From: Theodoxus fluviatilis
Lineage: Eukaryota > Mollusca > Gastropoda > Cycloneritida > Neritidae
DNA: 10,000 nt
NCBI GenBank assembly: GCA_034096865.1
Contig: JAWQFJ010028238.1
Coordinates: forward strand, 10,001 to 20,000
Reading direction: 5' to 3'
A program made the translations under genes and the position numbers. The notes under the pieces are model-generated. The model did no database searches, was not told where the DNA came from, and saw nothing but the letters and a program-made list of their open reading frames with translations. Of the stretch, positions 1 through 6,801 are shown piece after piece (positions within the stretch are counted from its first letter, which is position 1; each line of letters begins with the position of its first letter).

Positions 1-299
1 ATGAACACCGATGTTGAATGTTTAAGTCTTCCGACTACTTAAACTGAACTTTTTGAGATTGGATTCACTTTGTAAGAGCGTTGCAGGAAACACACGTTTA
101 CCTGCAGCACCGTTCCATTTGTGTGAATACACTGTCTCCCTGCATGCGTGGTCTGTTAGTTGTGGACACTGCCAAGCCAAGTAATGCCTCCTTCCACACA
201 GGGTAATCTGACAACTTTCTCTTCCGTAATGACTTGTCTTGTAATATCTCCTGATCATCGGTCCAAAACCCAAACACTGCGCTGGCACCCGGCATTTAG
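1..299. other. unassigned unique sequence with one weak exon-like frame
   Basis: No recognisable gene or repeat is seen here. On the minus strand a 65-codon frame (98-295) is open and stops at a TAA that overlaps a GT. If spliced, the exon would end at base 102 with the donor CAG|GTAAAC. No polypyrimidine-rich acceptor is visible upstream of it, and the predicted peptide resembles nothing I know. It could equally be chance. I record it because two other exon-like frames further right lie on the same strand. Confidence 0.3.
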
Positions 300-401
300 A
301 TGTATATGCACGCATGGACGCACGGACGCCAGATGCACGCACACACGGACACACAGGCGCGCGCGCACACGCGCATACACACGCTCCTACGTATGCTCAT
401 A
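300..401. repeat. CA/CG-rich alternating purine-pyrimidine tract, left half
   Basis: The stretch is dominated by alternating purine and pyrimidine dinucleotides (CA, CG, TG, TA), including a short GCGCGCGC run near 358-365 and CACACGCGCATACACAC. Sequences of this type can adopt Z-DNA under supercoiling. The same texture resumes at 3350, immediately after the right LTR, so this appears to be one simple-repeat locus split by the retrotransposon insertion. Confidence 0.8.
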
Positions 402-402
402 C
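398..402. repeat. target-site duplication CATAC, left copy
   Basis: CATAC at 398-402 abuts the left LTR and matches CATAC at 3350-3354 directly after the right LTR. Five-base duplications are typical of LTR-element integration. One caveat applies. The right LTR begins TGTTACGG, but here the sequence reads CATACGTTACGG. Either the leading T of the left LTR is lost, or it mutated to C and only CATA is shared. Confidence 0.7.
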
Positions 403-544
403 GTTACGGAAAAACGGAGGAGGAGGAGGAGGAGAGTGGTGTCGTCCCATCCGCAATCCTCTCGCTGGTGGATCCCGTCCCTTGCGGGCCGCTCAGGCTT
501 TCCAAAGCAAGACAGCAGTTTCAATGATGCTTCAGTACAACCCT

Positions 545-550
545 TTTATT
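545..550 (-). promoter_or_regulatory. polyadenylation signal AATAAA in left LTR
   Basis: On the minus strand this reads AATAAA. In the element's orientation the left LTR is the 3' LTR, so this is where transcript 3' ends would form. The matching site in the right LTR (2914-2919) reads AATAGA, a weaker variant. The functional signal therefore remains in the copy that would use it. Confidence 0.6.
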
Positions 551-871
551 CCAGAGAGGAGAATTACTGGCCCCCGAAGCTTATCACTCTATGACCTTGT
601 CCACTGGGGGTCCCTGGGGGGCTAGAAGGTAGAAGTCCGTCCAGCTCGTCAAATCTTCCTCCCTCTAACGCTCGGACCCTCCGGCCGCAGGAGCCAGAGG
701 TCAGGGGAGAGGGGGGAGCTATGAGAGAGAGGGGTATGGGGAGAGGGGTATAAGAGAGAGAGGGAGATGTGTGAGAGAGAGAGGCCGAATGCTGGGTGGT
801 ACCCTCGACTGGGATGCGTGATGAATGCTTCGGCCAATGCCGAGGCATCTCATGAGAACAAAGGAGAGTTA

Positions 872-884
872 GAACATTCTAGAA
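872..884. promoter_or_regulatory. heat-shock-element-like motif (three units), left LTR only
   Basis: The sequence GAAcaTTCtaGAA has units at 872-874, 877-879 and 882-884, matching the nGAAnnTTCnnGAAn pattern bound by HSF trimers. It lies in the 48-nt block missing from the right LTR. It resembles the second such motif at 985-1002, sharing GAACATTCT, and may be a duplicated module. In element sense it is in the U3 region upstream of the promoter. Confidence 0.55.
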
Positions 885-984
885 GAAACCTGGTTGTTCC
901 ACTACTCAGTTACTATTTCGGGGAGGTGATTCATGCTGGTTTCCCTGAGATATGCGGGGCGGGGGTTAGAACAAAGAAGGGTCG

Positions 985-1002
985 GAACATTCTCGCAAAT
1001 TC
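985..1002. promoter_or_regulatory. heat-shock-element-like array in left LTR, one unit degraded
   Basis: Four units lie in exact 5-bp phase: GAA (985-987), TTC (990-992), GCA (995-997, one mismatch) and TTC (1000-1002). This is the position homologous to 3306-3323 in the right LTR. The HSF-binding pattern is established knowledge. Function in this element is inferred. Confidence 0.55.
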
Positions 1003-1028
1003 CTTGACTGAACCAAGACTTCACAACA

Positions 1029-1044
1029 CTACCCCCTCCTAAAA
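1029..1044 (-). other. polypurine tract (plus-strand primer site)
   Basis: Read on the minus strand this is TTTTAGGAGGGGGTAG, directly adjoining the TGTTGTGAAG start of the 3' LTR. It is a near-continuous purine run at the canonical place for second-strand priming, and it fixes the element's orientation. A 7-bp hairpin (ACTATTC/GAATAGT, 1044-1064) sits immediately inside it. Confidence 0.85.
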
Positions 1045-2490
1045 CTATTCGGTCCCTGAATAGTACATACTTTTAGATCTAACATTATTGACGTGGCCAG
1101 CTCATACATAATGCAACAACAAAACATGGACAATAAGGATTTCTTAAATTTGAAACATGATAGTCCATTCCATGCATGAACGTCCATCAAATATCGAGCT
1201 GAGGGCACAGAGCAGAGTCAGCGAACGTTCAGTCGCTAACCGCTGGGGATCTCACAGCCCTACACATTCACATGTGAAATCAGGAGAGCACACACTCTGC
1301 ATTTCTTCACTCAGTAAGGCACACGGAGGAAGGAGCATGAACTCTGGTTACACAAAGTGATACACAGCGTTACTTGCACAGATCTTTTACATGACACGTA
1401 CGTATTGGCTGCTCTATGCAAGAATAGCAAAACATACAATGATACAATCAACTAGCAATCCGATGATACATTAAACTGGATCTACATAGTGAACCGGTAC
1501 CAACATCTCCTGATGAGTTGAATATGGAAATCTCTTAACAGCTCACCAGTGCTGCCTACCCCGGATGGGTAGGATCTGGACACCTCTACACAGCACACCA
1601 TTGCTGTTGAACCACACTGAGTCCCACCTGGACGTCTACCCTCAGATCACCTGTGCTGCCAGCCTCCTCTGGGCCACTCCAGACGTCCCTCCACAGTACA
1701 CACAGTACTGGAGACTCCTAAAAGGGTCAAATCCCGATATTCTTCCGCAGCATCTACACTGTACACAGTGTGTAGACCTCACATTAGGTGAAATCCAGAT
1801 CTCTCCTGAACTCATCCAAATTCAATACAATGGCACCGCAAACACATATACTGCATCAAAACCTACTACTAAATTTAAAAAAAATCAAACTGCTTCATTC
1901 CTTACCTTCCTGGCAGCACATCATTTAGTCTCCTGACTCCGCAATATCTCCTGTGCAGTAGCATTTAGCTAATGCCATCAGTCCATACGAAAGGTGACGC
2001 AATTGCTATCGAAACGTTCTTGTAGCGTCAAGTCTTGATCTCTTTTCATTCTTGTTGCTGACAAATCCCGCGTCGCCATCTTCGCCCTGGCGGAAGTTCA
2101 TGCTGTCGGGTCGTCGTCCTTTACTGGCGAAGCAGGTCCCGGTTGCTCTCTCGTGAACCAGACGACCTGCTGCTGGGTCGTTGTAGCGACGAATCCTCAC
2201 ACCTCTGCGAAACAAGGTAGCGGCGATGACATGTCCAAGGCTGAACATTCTCCTTGCAGACTCACGTTTTCGAAGGCGTAGACCGCTGGGGGAGTTGCAT
2301 CTCTCGTTGACTGCCTCTACACCAAACCGCTCCCGAGCGCTGATAGTGCCATCTCCTGTGCCACATCGTCCAGCTGTCCTGTCCGCGACATCAATTCCAC
2401 CTCTCTTGCGGTGTCATCGGTTGCCCTCTCCCAGGGGGCATACCCACTTGGTCGCACTGGTTACTCTGCTTCCCTGCAGCTGAGTTCCCT
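1045..2490. other. retrotransposon internal region without recognisable pol
   Basis: This 1.4-kb stretch should hold gag-pol but shows only short broken frames on the minus strand. One is an 80-codon frame at 2006-2248, rich in Arg and Asp and lacking a CCHC zinc knuckle. I saw no reverse transcriptase YXDD motif, protease D(S/T)G triad or integrase HHCC/DDE pattern by eye. Small hairpins are present, including CCTACCC/GGGTAGG at 1555-1573. It may be degraded sequence, a non-coding filler of a LARD-like element, or captured foreign DNA. Confidence 0.5.
1565..1936 (+). other. unidentified 123-codon open frame, antisense to the element
   Basis: An ATG at 1565 opens a 123-codon frame ending at TGA 1934-1936. 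The peptide is polar (Thr, Gln, His and Pro rich) with a basic patch KFKKN near residues 103-107. It has no signal peptide, transmembrane segment or domain I recognise. It runs opposite to the retrotransposon. A frame this long can arise by chance in 10 kb, and no splice or promoter signal supports it. Function is unknown. Confidence 0.2.
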
Positions 2491-2730
2491 CTACCTGCAA
2501 TCCGATGCATTACCCTCCATGGCTCCACAGTCTTCTTTTATCGGCAGTTCTTCTTTTGTACATGCAATCCATTTGCTGTCTGCCTCGAAACGGTCTTCTT
2601 CTCTCTGATGTATTTCGCGGGCTCTTGTTGCTTCGTCGTCTGCTCGCAGGTCGGCTCTTAGATGTAGCAAAAGTTGTTTCCATAATGTTCGTTTCACTAT
2701 GTCGCTGCTGTCCTGGGTGGGGGTAGCCAA
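2491..2730 (-). pseudogene. possible Gag N-terminal remnant
   Basis: The frame begins about 25 bases inside the primer-binding site, where the first ORF of an LTR element is expected. It encodes about 79 residues rich in charged, helix-favouring amino acids, roughly residues 13-60, with an Arg/Glu/Asp/Leu pattern that could form a coiled coil. Gag amino termini of Ty3/gypsy elements often look like this. There is no in-frame ATG at its start (it opens at TTG), it ends at a TAG and no downstream gag continues. A competing frame starts at an ATG that overlaps the primer-binding site. It is therefore at best a broken fragment, assigned by position and composition only. Confidence 0.3.
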
Positions 2731-2735
2731 GCTGG

Positions 2736-2754
2736 AATCCCGCTTCTGACACCA
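2736..2754 (-). other. primer-binding site complementary to tRNA-Leu
   Basis: On the minus strand it reads TGGTGTCAGAAGCGGGATT, one base after the LTR end. The plus strand therefore matches the 3' end of an animal tRNA-Leu plus CCA (AATCCCACTTCTGACACCA as I know it), with a single G for A difference. Its position beside the right LTR makes that the 5' LTR. Confidence 0.85.
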
Positions 2755-2845
2755 TTGTTACGGAAAAACGGGGGAGGAGGAGGAGGAGGAGGAGAGTAGT
2801 GTTGTTCCATCCGCAATCCTCTCAATCCTCTCGCTGATGAATCCC

Positions 2846-2859
2846 GTCCCTTGCGGGAC
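2846..2859 (-). other. hairpin with GCAA tetraloop in LTR RNA
   Basis: On the minus strand GTCCC-GCAA-GGGAC forms a perfect 5-bp stem closed by a GNRA-type loop. It lies in the element's R/U5 portion downstream of the polyadenylation signal. In the left LTR the outer pair is altered, leaving a shorter stem. A role in RNA packaging or dimerisation would be conjecture. Confidence 0.45.
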
Positions 2860-3172
2860 GCTCAGGCTTTCCCAAGCAAGACAGCAGTTTCAATGATGCT
2901 TCGGTACAACCCTTCTATTCCAGAGTGGAGAATTCCTGGCCCCAGACGCTTATCACTCTATGACCTTGTCCACTGGTGGTCCCTGGGGAGCTAGAGGGCA
3001 GAAGTCTGTCAAGCTTGTCAGATCTCTTCCTCCCTCTAAAACTCCGACCCTCCGGCCGCAGGGGCCAGAGGTCAGGGGAGAAGGGGGAGCCAGGAGAGAG
3101 AGGGGTTTGGAGAGAGAGGTATAAGAGAGAGAGGTGTGTGAGAGAGAGAGGCCGAATGCTGGCGGTATTCAC

Positions 3173-3180
3173 GTTATATA
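3173..3180 (-). promoter_or_regulatory. TATA box of the retrotransposon promoter
   Basis: On the minus strand the sequence is TATATAAC, followed about 20-30 nt downstream by a CT-rich stretch where transcription could start. An inverted CCAAT box lies about 35 nt upstream and the HSE-like array about 130 nt upstream. The equivalent position in the left LTR (about 800) has lost these bases. Confidence 0.65.
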
Positions 3181-3305
3181 CCCTCGACTGGGATGCGTGA
3201 TGAAGGCTTCGGCCAATGCCGAGGCATCTCTTGAGAACAGTTACTATTTCGGGGAGGTGATTTATGCTGGTTTCCCTGAGATATGCGGGGCGCAAAGAAG
3301 GGTCG

Positions 3306-3323
3306 GAACATTCTCGAAAGTTT
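3306..3323. promoter_or_regulatory. heat-shock-element-like array in right LTR
   Basis: Units lie in 5-bp phase: GAA (3306-3308), TTC (3311-3313), GAA (3316-3318) and TTT (3321-3323, one mismatch). Three consecutive perfect units are enough for a canonical HSE. It is about 130 nt upstream of the TATA box in element orientation, a plausible promoter-proximal position. The left LTR keeps the same array with a different unit degraded. Confidence 0.6.
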
Positions 3324-3349
3324 CTTGACTGATCAAAGACTTCACAACA

Positions 3350-3354
3350 CATAC
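3350..3354. repeat. target-site duplication CATAC, right copy
   Basis: Directly follows the CACAACA end of the right LTR and matches 398-402. Confidence 0.7.
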
Positions 3355-3457
3355 ATTTACGAACGCGTGCACGCAGGCATGCATACTCAAGCACGCGTTT
3401 TCATGCTCGCATTCATGCGCGCGCGCGCACTCACGCACACACATACACACACATACT
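3350..3457. repeat. CA/CG-rich alternating tract, right half
   Basis: Continues the purine-pyrimidine alternation interrupted at 401. It includes a GCGCGCGCGC run near 3418-3427 and CACACACATACACACACATAC near 3437-3455. This is the other side of the retrotransposon insertion site. Confidence 0.8.
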
Positions 3458-3546
3458 TATTACACCTGCAAGTAGCCCTGAACCCGCTGCACGAAAGCGC
3501 GGCTGGAGAGCACCGAATGCAAACTCTATGACAGCTCAATGGAACA

Positions 3547-3803
3547 TCAGTGACAAAAATAACAAAATTTGTCCATTGTGAGAAGCTGATGGTGTTTGTT
3601 CTGCCCTGGGTTAAGGAGCTGGAAGTCCCTCATGCATTCAACCCAGATGAATGGCCCCACTCCGCTCAGGCTGATTGCAAGAGTCCTAGTGTCTGAGCAA
3701 ACAGTGGGACGTTGAGAGCAAATCTGTCCCTCAGTAGGTGCAAAGATGTGCAACTTGGTGACGTCAAACTCAGTCAGAGATGCAGGTGTCGCTTGAAGGT
3801 TTG
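3547..3803 (-). CDS. candidate terminal exon of an unidentified gene
   Basis: On the minus strand a pyrimidine-rich run ending in TAG (about 3804-3825) closely fits a 3' splice acceptor. It is followed by an open frame of about 85 codons to a TGA at 3547-3549. The peptide has mixed composition, several Cys residues, and ends near a FCYFCH motif. I do not recognise a domain. No AATAAA was seen in the 200 bases beyond it before the LTR. The frame may be a true last exon of a minus-strand host gene, or chance. The reading frame needs a phase-1 donor upstream, which the nearest exon candidate (4785-4990) does not provide. Confidence 0.25.
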
Positions 3804-3807
3804 CTAA

Positions 3808-3964
3808 GTAGAGGAAGGAGAGCAAGATTCAAAAGCGGCATAGTGCCGGCGTTTGTGCATGCTTGGGTCGCTGACTTATTGGTAGTGGAATTTTCTATTG
3901 AAAATGTTACTATGTGGGTTTATGTTTGACTTATGCAGATACACCAGCATTGCCTTTTAAACTT
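3808..3964. other. unassigned AT-rich sequence
   Basis: Unique-looking sequence between the exon candidate and the left inverted repeat. No gene, repeat or regulatory site could be supported. Confidence 0.4.
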
Positions 3965-4048
3965 AGCAAAATCCGGAACCTATTAAATTCAGTTAATTAA
4001 AATGAAAGTCAATGAGTGCAAATTTTAAGAACGCGCTCTTGCTAAATG
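3965..4048 (+). repeat. 84-bp inverted repeat, left copy
   Basis: Bases 3965-4048 are the exact reverse complement of 5162-5245, 84 of 84 by base-by-base reading. The outer end reads AGCAAAATCCGG and the inner end CTTGCTAAATG. Homology stops abruptly on both sides. Within this copy TTAGCAA (3963-3969) and TTGCTAA (4039-4045) form a short secondary inverted repeat. Confidence 0.95.
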
Positions 4049-4784
4049 AGAAGGAAACAAAAAAGTCTGAGTGGAACATCGCACACAGTGCTACTGCTAA
4101 AGGTATTGTTGAAAAACAATTGGCACTTTAGAAAGTGCTCAAGTTATCTTATGAACTATTTTGAAGTCAACAGGAAAGAATTATCATGCGGCTTGAAAAC
4201 ACACGACTAAATAATGGAAACGATTGCCATTCACTGCTTTGGTTTTTGTTTCTGCTAAGAACTGCACTTTACTTTGCCTTCTTCCAAACGAAAGATTGGA
4301 ATAATCCAAGGCCTGGGGTTTCTTGAAATAATTACGGTTCTCCTGCTTCATTAAAAATCATTAGCGTTGCGTTTACGTCTTGTAGTGTTTTTATTCTCTG
4401 GTTTGGGGGGTGTCATCAATGGAAAAGAGCGGACTCGCTCCACTTGGATCAGTTGGGAGCGAAATTCATCGCCAGCCGCTCACACGAAATCGCATTTCTG
4501 GTCCTTCCATTGTAGTCCAGGAAGCATTCTTGGCATCCTTGTCTTCCTCATCTCAATCTTACCGGCTCCACTATACCTGGCACGTTCAGCGCGGCACAAG
4601 CAGAGTAGTTGGTGCCATGTGTTTGCAGGAGGTCTGTGCCAGAGTGTAACCTGTCTATTTTGGTTGCTCTGCTCCCTCTGTGGAGCGAGGCCGTGATGCC
4701 CTGGCATCGAGCTCAAGACCCGGCCCCAGACTGCGTGGACAAAACAACCACAGGCACTCAAAGGACTTGAGCGCAGTTCCTCAC

Positions 4785-4990
4785 CGTGAGAAGACATCCT
4801 TCAGGTGTTTCCTGGTTGGCACTTTCTTCTCCTCACTTAGACCTCGGGCTATCTTTCGCTTGATCCTGCTATGACGACCTGGGAGTGGCGGCTTCAGATC
4901 AAACAGAGCTTCCCGAATATCCGAGGTGCGACTGGGTCGCGGGGTCCACACTAAAGCATCGTTACACTGGCCACCGCCATGTGCATGCAT
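4785..4990 (-). CDS. candidate internal exon inside the inverted-repeat unit
   Basis: On the minus strand a frame open from 4990 runs to a TGA overlapping GTGAGG. With a donor at TCACG|GTGAGG the exon would end at 4785. The last 45 or so residues look coding-like: a DIREALFDL segment, then a strongly basic Lys/Arg-rich stretch with SRIKRKI and a helical KHLKDVF end. The acceptor is unclear, with no good pyrimidine tract. I do not recognise the family. It could be a host exon, a gene fragment captured by the surrounding element, or chance. The plus-strand frame at 4367-4696 opens at TTG and looks spurious. Confidence 0.25.
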
Positions 4991-5161
4991 TCTTTCTTCA
5001 AACTATCATTTCGTTCCAGGAGTGTATTTGTACAAGAAAAAACTGTTTGTGTCCAATTGAGTCCGGCTGCTATTTGCTTTGTGCGAGATGAGATGTAGGT
5101 TTTGTTTAAACGGGGCAACTGTCCGATGTGCTTTGCGGTTATGGCCATTTCAAACCAGAAG

Positions 5162-5245
5162 CATTTAGCAAGAGCGCGTTCTTAAAATTTGCACTCATTG
5201 ACTTTCATTTTAATTAACTGAATTTAATAGGTTCCGGATTTTGCT
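5162..5245 (-). repeat. 84-bp inverted repeat, right copy
   Basis: Exact reverse complement of 3965-4048, beginning CATTTAGCAAGAG and ending GGATTTTGCT. Confidence 0.95.
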
Positions 5246-6670
5246 CCAATACTACTACAGACATACGCCTATTCATGACGGCAACATTTGCACATCCCTT
5301 GCACTAATTCCCGTCCACAATTTCCCTTCCGTCTGAACTCCATTGGTTCTGTGCTCAGCACATATAGACTCCTGAAAATCACCGCCATACGTACAGAGCA
5401 CGCTGTATAAGCCAACTGGCACAGGCCGATATACTGGATGTCGTATGAATGCGAATGAGCGGAACTTAGCATGTACTAACCTAACATCTACAGCATCGCA
5501 GACTCCCTCTCCACCTAACTCCCACAGACGAGACTAGCCGTTCACCCATCGACTCATCCTACTGCCTGCTACTCCGTTATACACTATGAAGCCGATAACC
5601 GCGACGCCAGCACCCACCGCTGTCACAAAAAACCGCAAGGCCCGACGCCATCGGTCACCACCATAGATCTTTTATCCCCCAAACCAACCCCCAGTAAACA
5701 GCCGAGGACGGAGACTCATCCCCTTGTGGGGGGGCTGTGCCCTTACACTCATGTCACAAGTCATCCTACACACATCTGAAAACCGTTTGATACACGTCAT
5801 AAGGATAAGACGCTATTCGTCATTAGTTCTACATGTGAGTGTACTCGAACGCGACTAATGGCTATGGTATACAGCGCACGCACACACCAGATACTACATC
5901 GAGTGTGAGAAATGGGTACTGGGCTAATGTGCGAATAGAAAAGATCGCCCGACGACTTGTATAAGTGTAAAGTGGGAGTGAAGCGACGAGCAGTAATGCA
6001 TCGCATCATGCCGCAAGATAAGCGCGTGTAGATCTGAGAGACGTGCACGGGCACAGATGCTATATAGATATAGTAACTCTCGAAAAGACAAAGGAAAGTA
6101 TAAAGGCGCTGGTGAGACGGTCGAGCCCCTATCCCCTTCACCAGCACAATTCTGTTCTATACCGTGTAATTGTTGGGCATAAGAGAGAAAAGGACTAGCG
6201 CCAGCGTCATCGCGAAGCGTCAACAACCTGTAGGCTATGATTCATGTTGTTCTGTTGAACTCCATTTCCCCCCCACAGATACCAAAAGGTAACTATACTT
6301 CCACAGATAAGAGGAGATGACAAGGCTACTTCATTGCTAGCAAAGGCGAAGCCGGATATTCTAGCATCCTTATACAATGGGTCTCAATTCATGGTCAAGG
6401 CCGCCGTGAGAACTAGCTGATCAAGTAAGTCAAACATCAGTAACTCCCAAGAAAAGGCCTCGTCTTAAACGGAAGGGGGAATGCCTTTGGGATTGAAGCG
6501 ACCCTTAATCAGAATACTAAACTGAATATTATCGGATTGCAATAGCCGTGAAGATATCCTCCACCGGAATCTAGGTAGTCTCTCGTGCACGACCTAAGAA
6601 GCCAGCAGGGATTATACATGCCGAATGCAGAAATAAGCGGAGGAGGTGATCGCGGAGAGAAACACGACAC
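5246..6670. other. unassigned 1.4 kb without supported genes
   Basis: Base composition is balanced, CpG is not obviously depleted and there are few simple repeats. The frames that exist, for example minus 5797-6147 with 116 codons, have no recognisable domain or splice context. No tRNA, rRNA or transposon feature was found by eye. Confidence 0.5.
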
Positions 6671-6801
6671 AGAGGGGAGGGGGAGAAAGGGGGAAAAAGG
6701 AAGGGGAGGGGAAGAGAAAGAGAGAAAAGGAAGAGAGAGGAAGGGGGGGGGTGAGGGTAGAAAAAAAAAAGGAGTGGCAGTAAGAAAGGAGGTGGAGTGG
6801 G
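6671..6801 (+). repeat. purine-rich GA/GGGA tract
   Basis: Bases 6671-6751 contain only G and A, with several G4-G9 runs. Two T residues (6752 and 6758) then precede a ten-A run (6761-6770), and the purine richness continues to about 6801. The plus strand could form G-quadruplex or triplex structures. Translations over it are Lys/Arg/Glu/Gly low complexity on one strand and Pro/Ser/Leu/Phe on the other. Confidence 0.85.

Larger units (their letters stand above)
402..1028 (-). repeat. left LTR (3' LTR of the element)
   Basis: This copy aligns along its length with 2756-3349 and ends with TTCACAACA at 1020-1028. In element sense it has a CCAAT box (834-838 on the plus strand, inside the hairpin TCGGC-CAAT-GCCGA) and a polyadenylation signal AATAAA (TTTATT at 545-550 on plus). 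It lacks the TATA box because 12 nt present in the other LTR are missing near 800. It has 48 nt (861-908) and about 10 nt (near 961-971) absent from the other LTR. A GGA microsatellite (416-433) sits just inside the terminus, and a GA-rich tract covers about 722-782. Confidence 0.9.
402..3349 (-). mobile_element. non-autonomous or internally deleted LTR retrotransposon, probably Ty3/gypsy-type
   Basis: Two direct repeats of about 0.6 kb (402-1028 and 2756-3349) bound 1727 bp of internal DNA. Their ends form a TGTT...AACA inverted terminus. Orientation is minus. A tRNA-Leu-like primer-binding site lies next to the right LTR (the element's 5' LTR) and a polypurine tract lies next to the left LTR (the 3' LTR). 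A CATAC duplication flanks the whole. Autonomous elements of this class usually need around 5 kb or more and encode Gag, protease, reverse transcriptase, RNase H and integrase. No pol motif could be recognised here on either strand, so this copy cannot mobilise itself. tRNA-Leu priming and a 5-bp duplication fit Ty3/gypsy, but without pol the family is an inference. The LTRs differ by many substitutions and several indels, implying an old insertion. Confidence 0.9.
2756..3349 (-). repeat. right LTR (5' LTR of the element)
   Basis: It starts TGTTACGG at 2756 and ends CACAACA at 3349. In element sense it has an HSE-like array, then an inverted CCAAT box (3213-3217 on plus), then a TATA box (3173-3180). 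Beyond these are a CT-rich probable start region and an AATAGA at the polyadenylation position. It differs from the left LTR by a 9-bp tandem duplication (AATCCTCTC, 2815-2832), by absence of the 48-nt block, and by scattered substitutions. It also bears a GGA microsatellite (2771-2794) near its terminus. Long minus-strand frames over it are low-complexity artefacts of the CT repeats. Confidence 0.9.
3965..5245. mobile_element. possible non-autonomous DNA transposon or foldback element
   Basis: Two perfect 84-bp terminal inverted repeats bound a 1281-bp unit. Perfect identity suggests recent origin or recombination between arms. No transposase frame or DDE-type motif is visible inside, so if mobile it depends on another element. 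The bases flanking the outer ends (AAACTT on the left, CCAATA on the right) show no target-site duplication. That weakens the transposon reading and leaves open two separate copies of a small repeat in opposite orientation, or an inverted duplication. I cannot assign a superfamily. Confidence 0.45.

Noticed and set aside
416..433. idea that the 470-nt GGA tract at 7508 was seeded by an LTR terminus carrying a GGA microsatellite
   Set aside because: The sequence next to the long tract (GACGCCGCC) does not match the LTR terminus, and no other LTR sequence is found near it.
160..625. plus-strand frames of 75-144 codons across the CA/CG tract and left LTR start
   Set aside because: They cross the retrotransposon boundary and simple repeats and share no features of a protein.
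564..848. 94-codon minus-strand Ser/Pro/Leu-rich frame in the left LTR
   Set aside because: Same CT-repeat artefact as in the right LTR and not conserved in frame between the two LTRs.
2915..3394. 159-codon minus-strand frame over the right LTR
   Set aside because: It lies in the LTR, runs out into the flanking simple repeat, and owes its length to stop-free CT/GA repeats.
6100..6150. tRNA-like ending (GGTCGAGCCCC...CACCA)
   Set aside because: No cloverleaf could be folded by eye. The acceptor stem and D-arm are missing.
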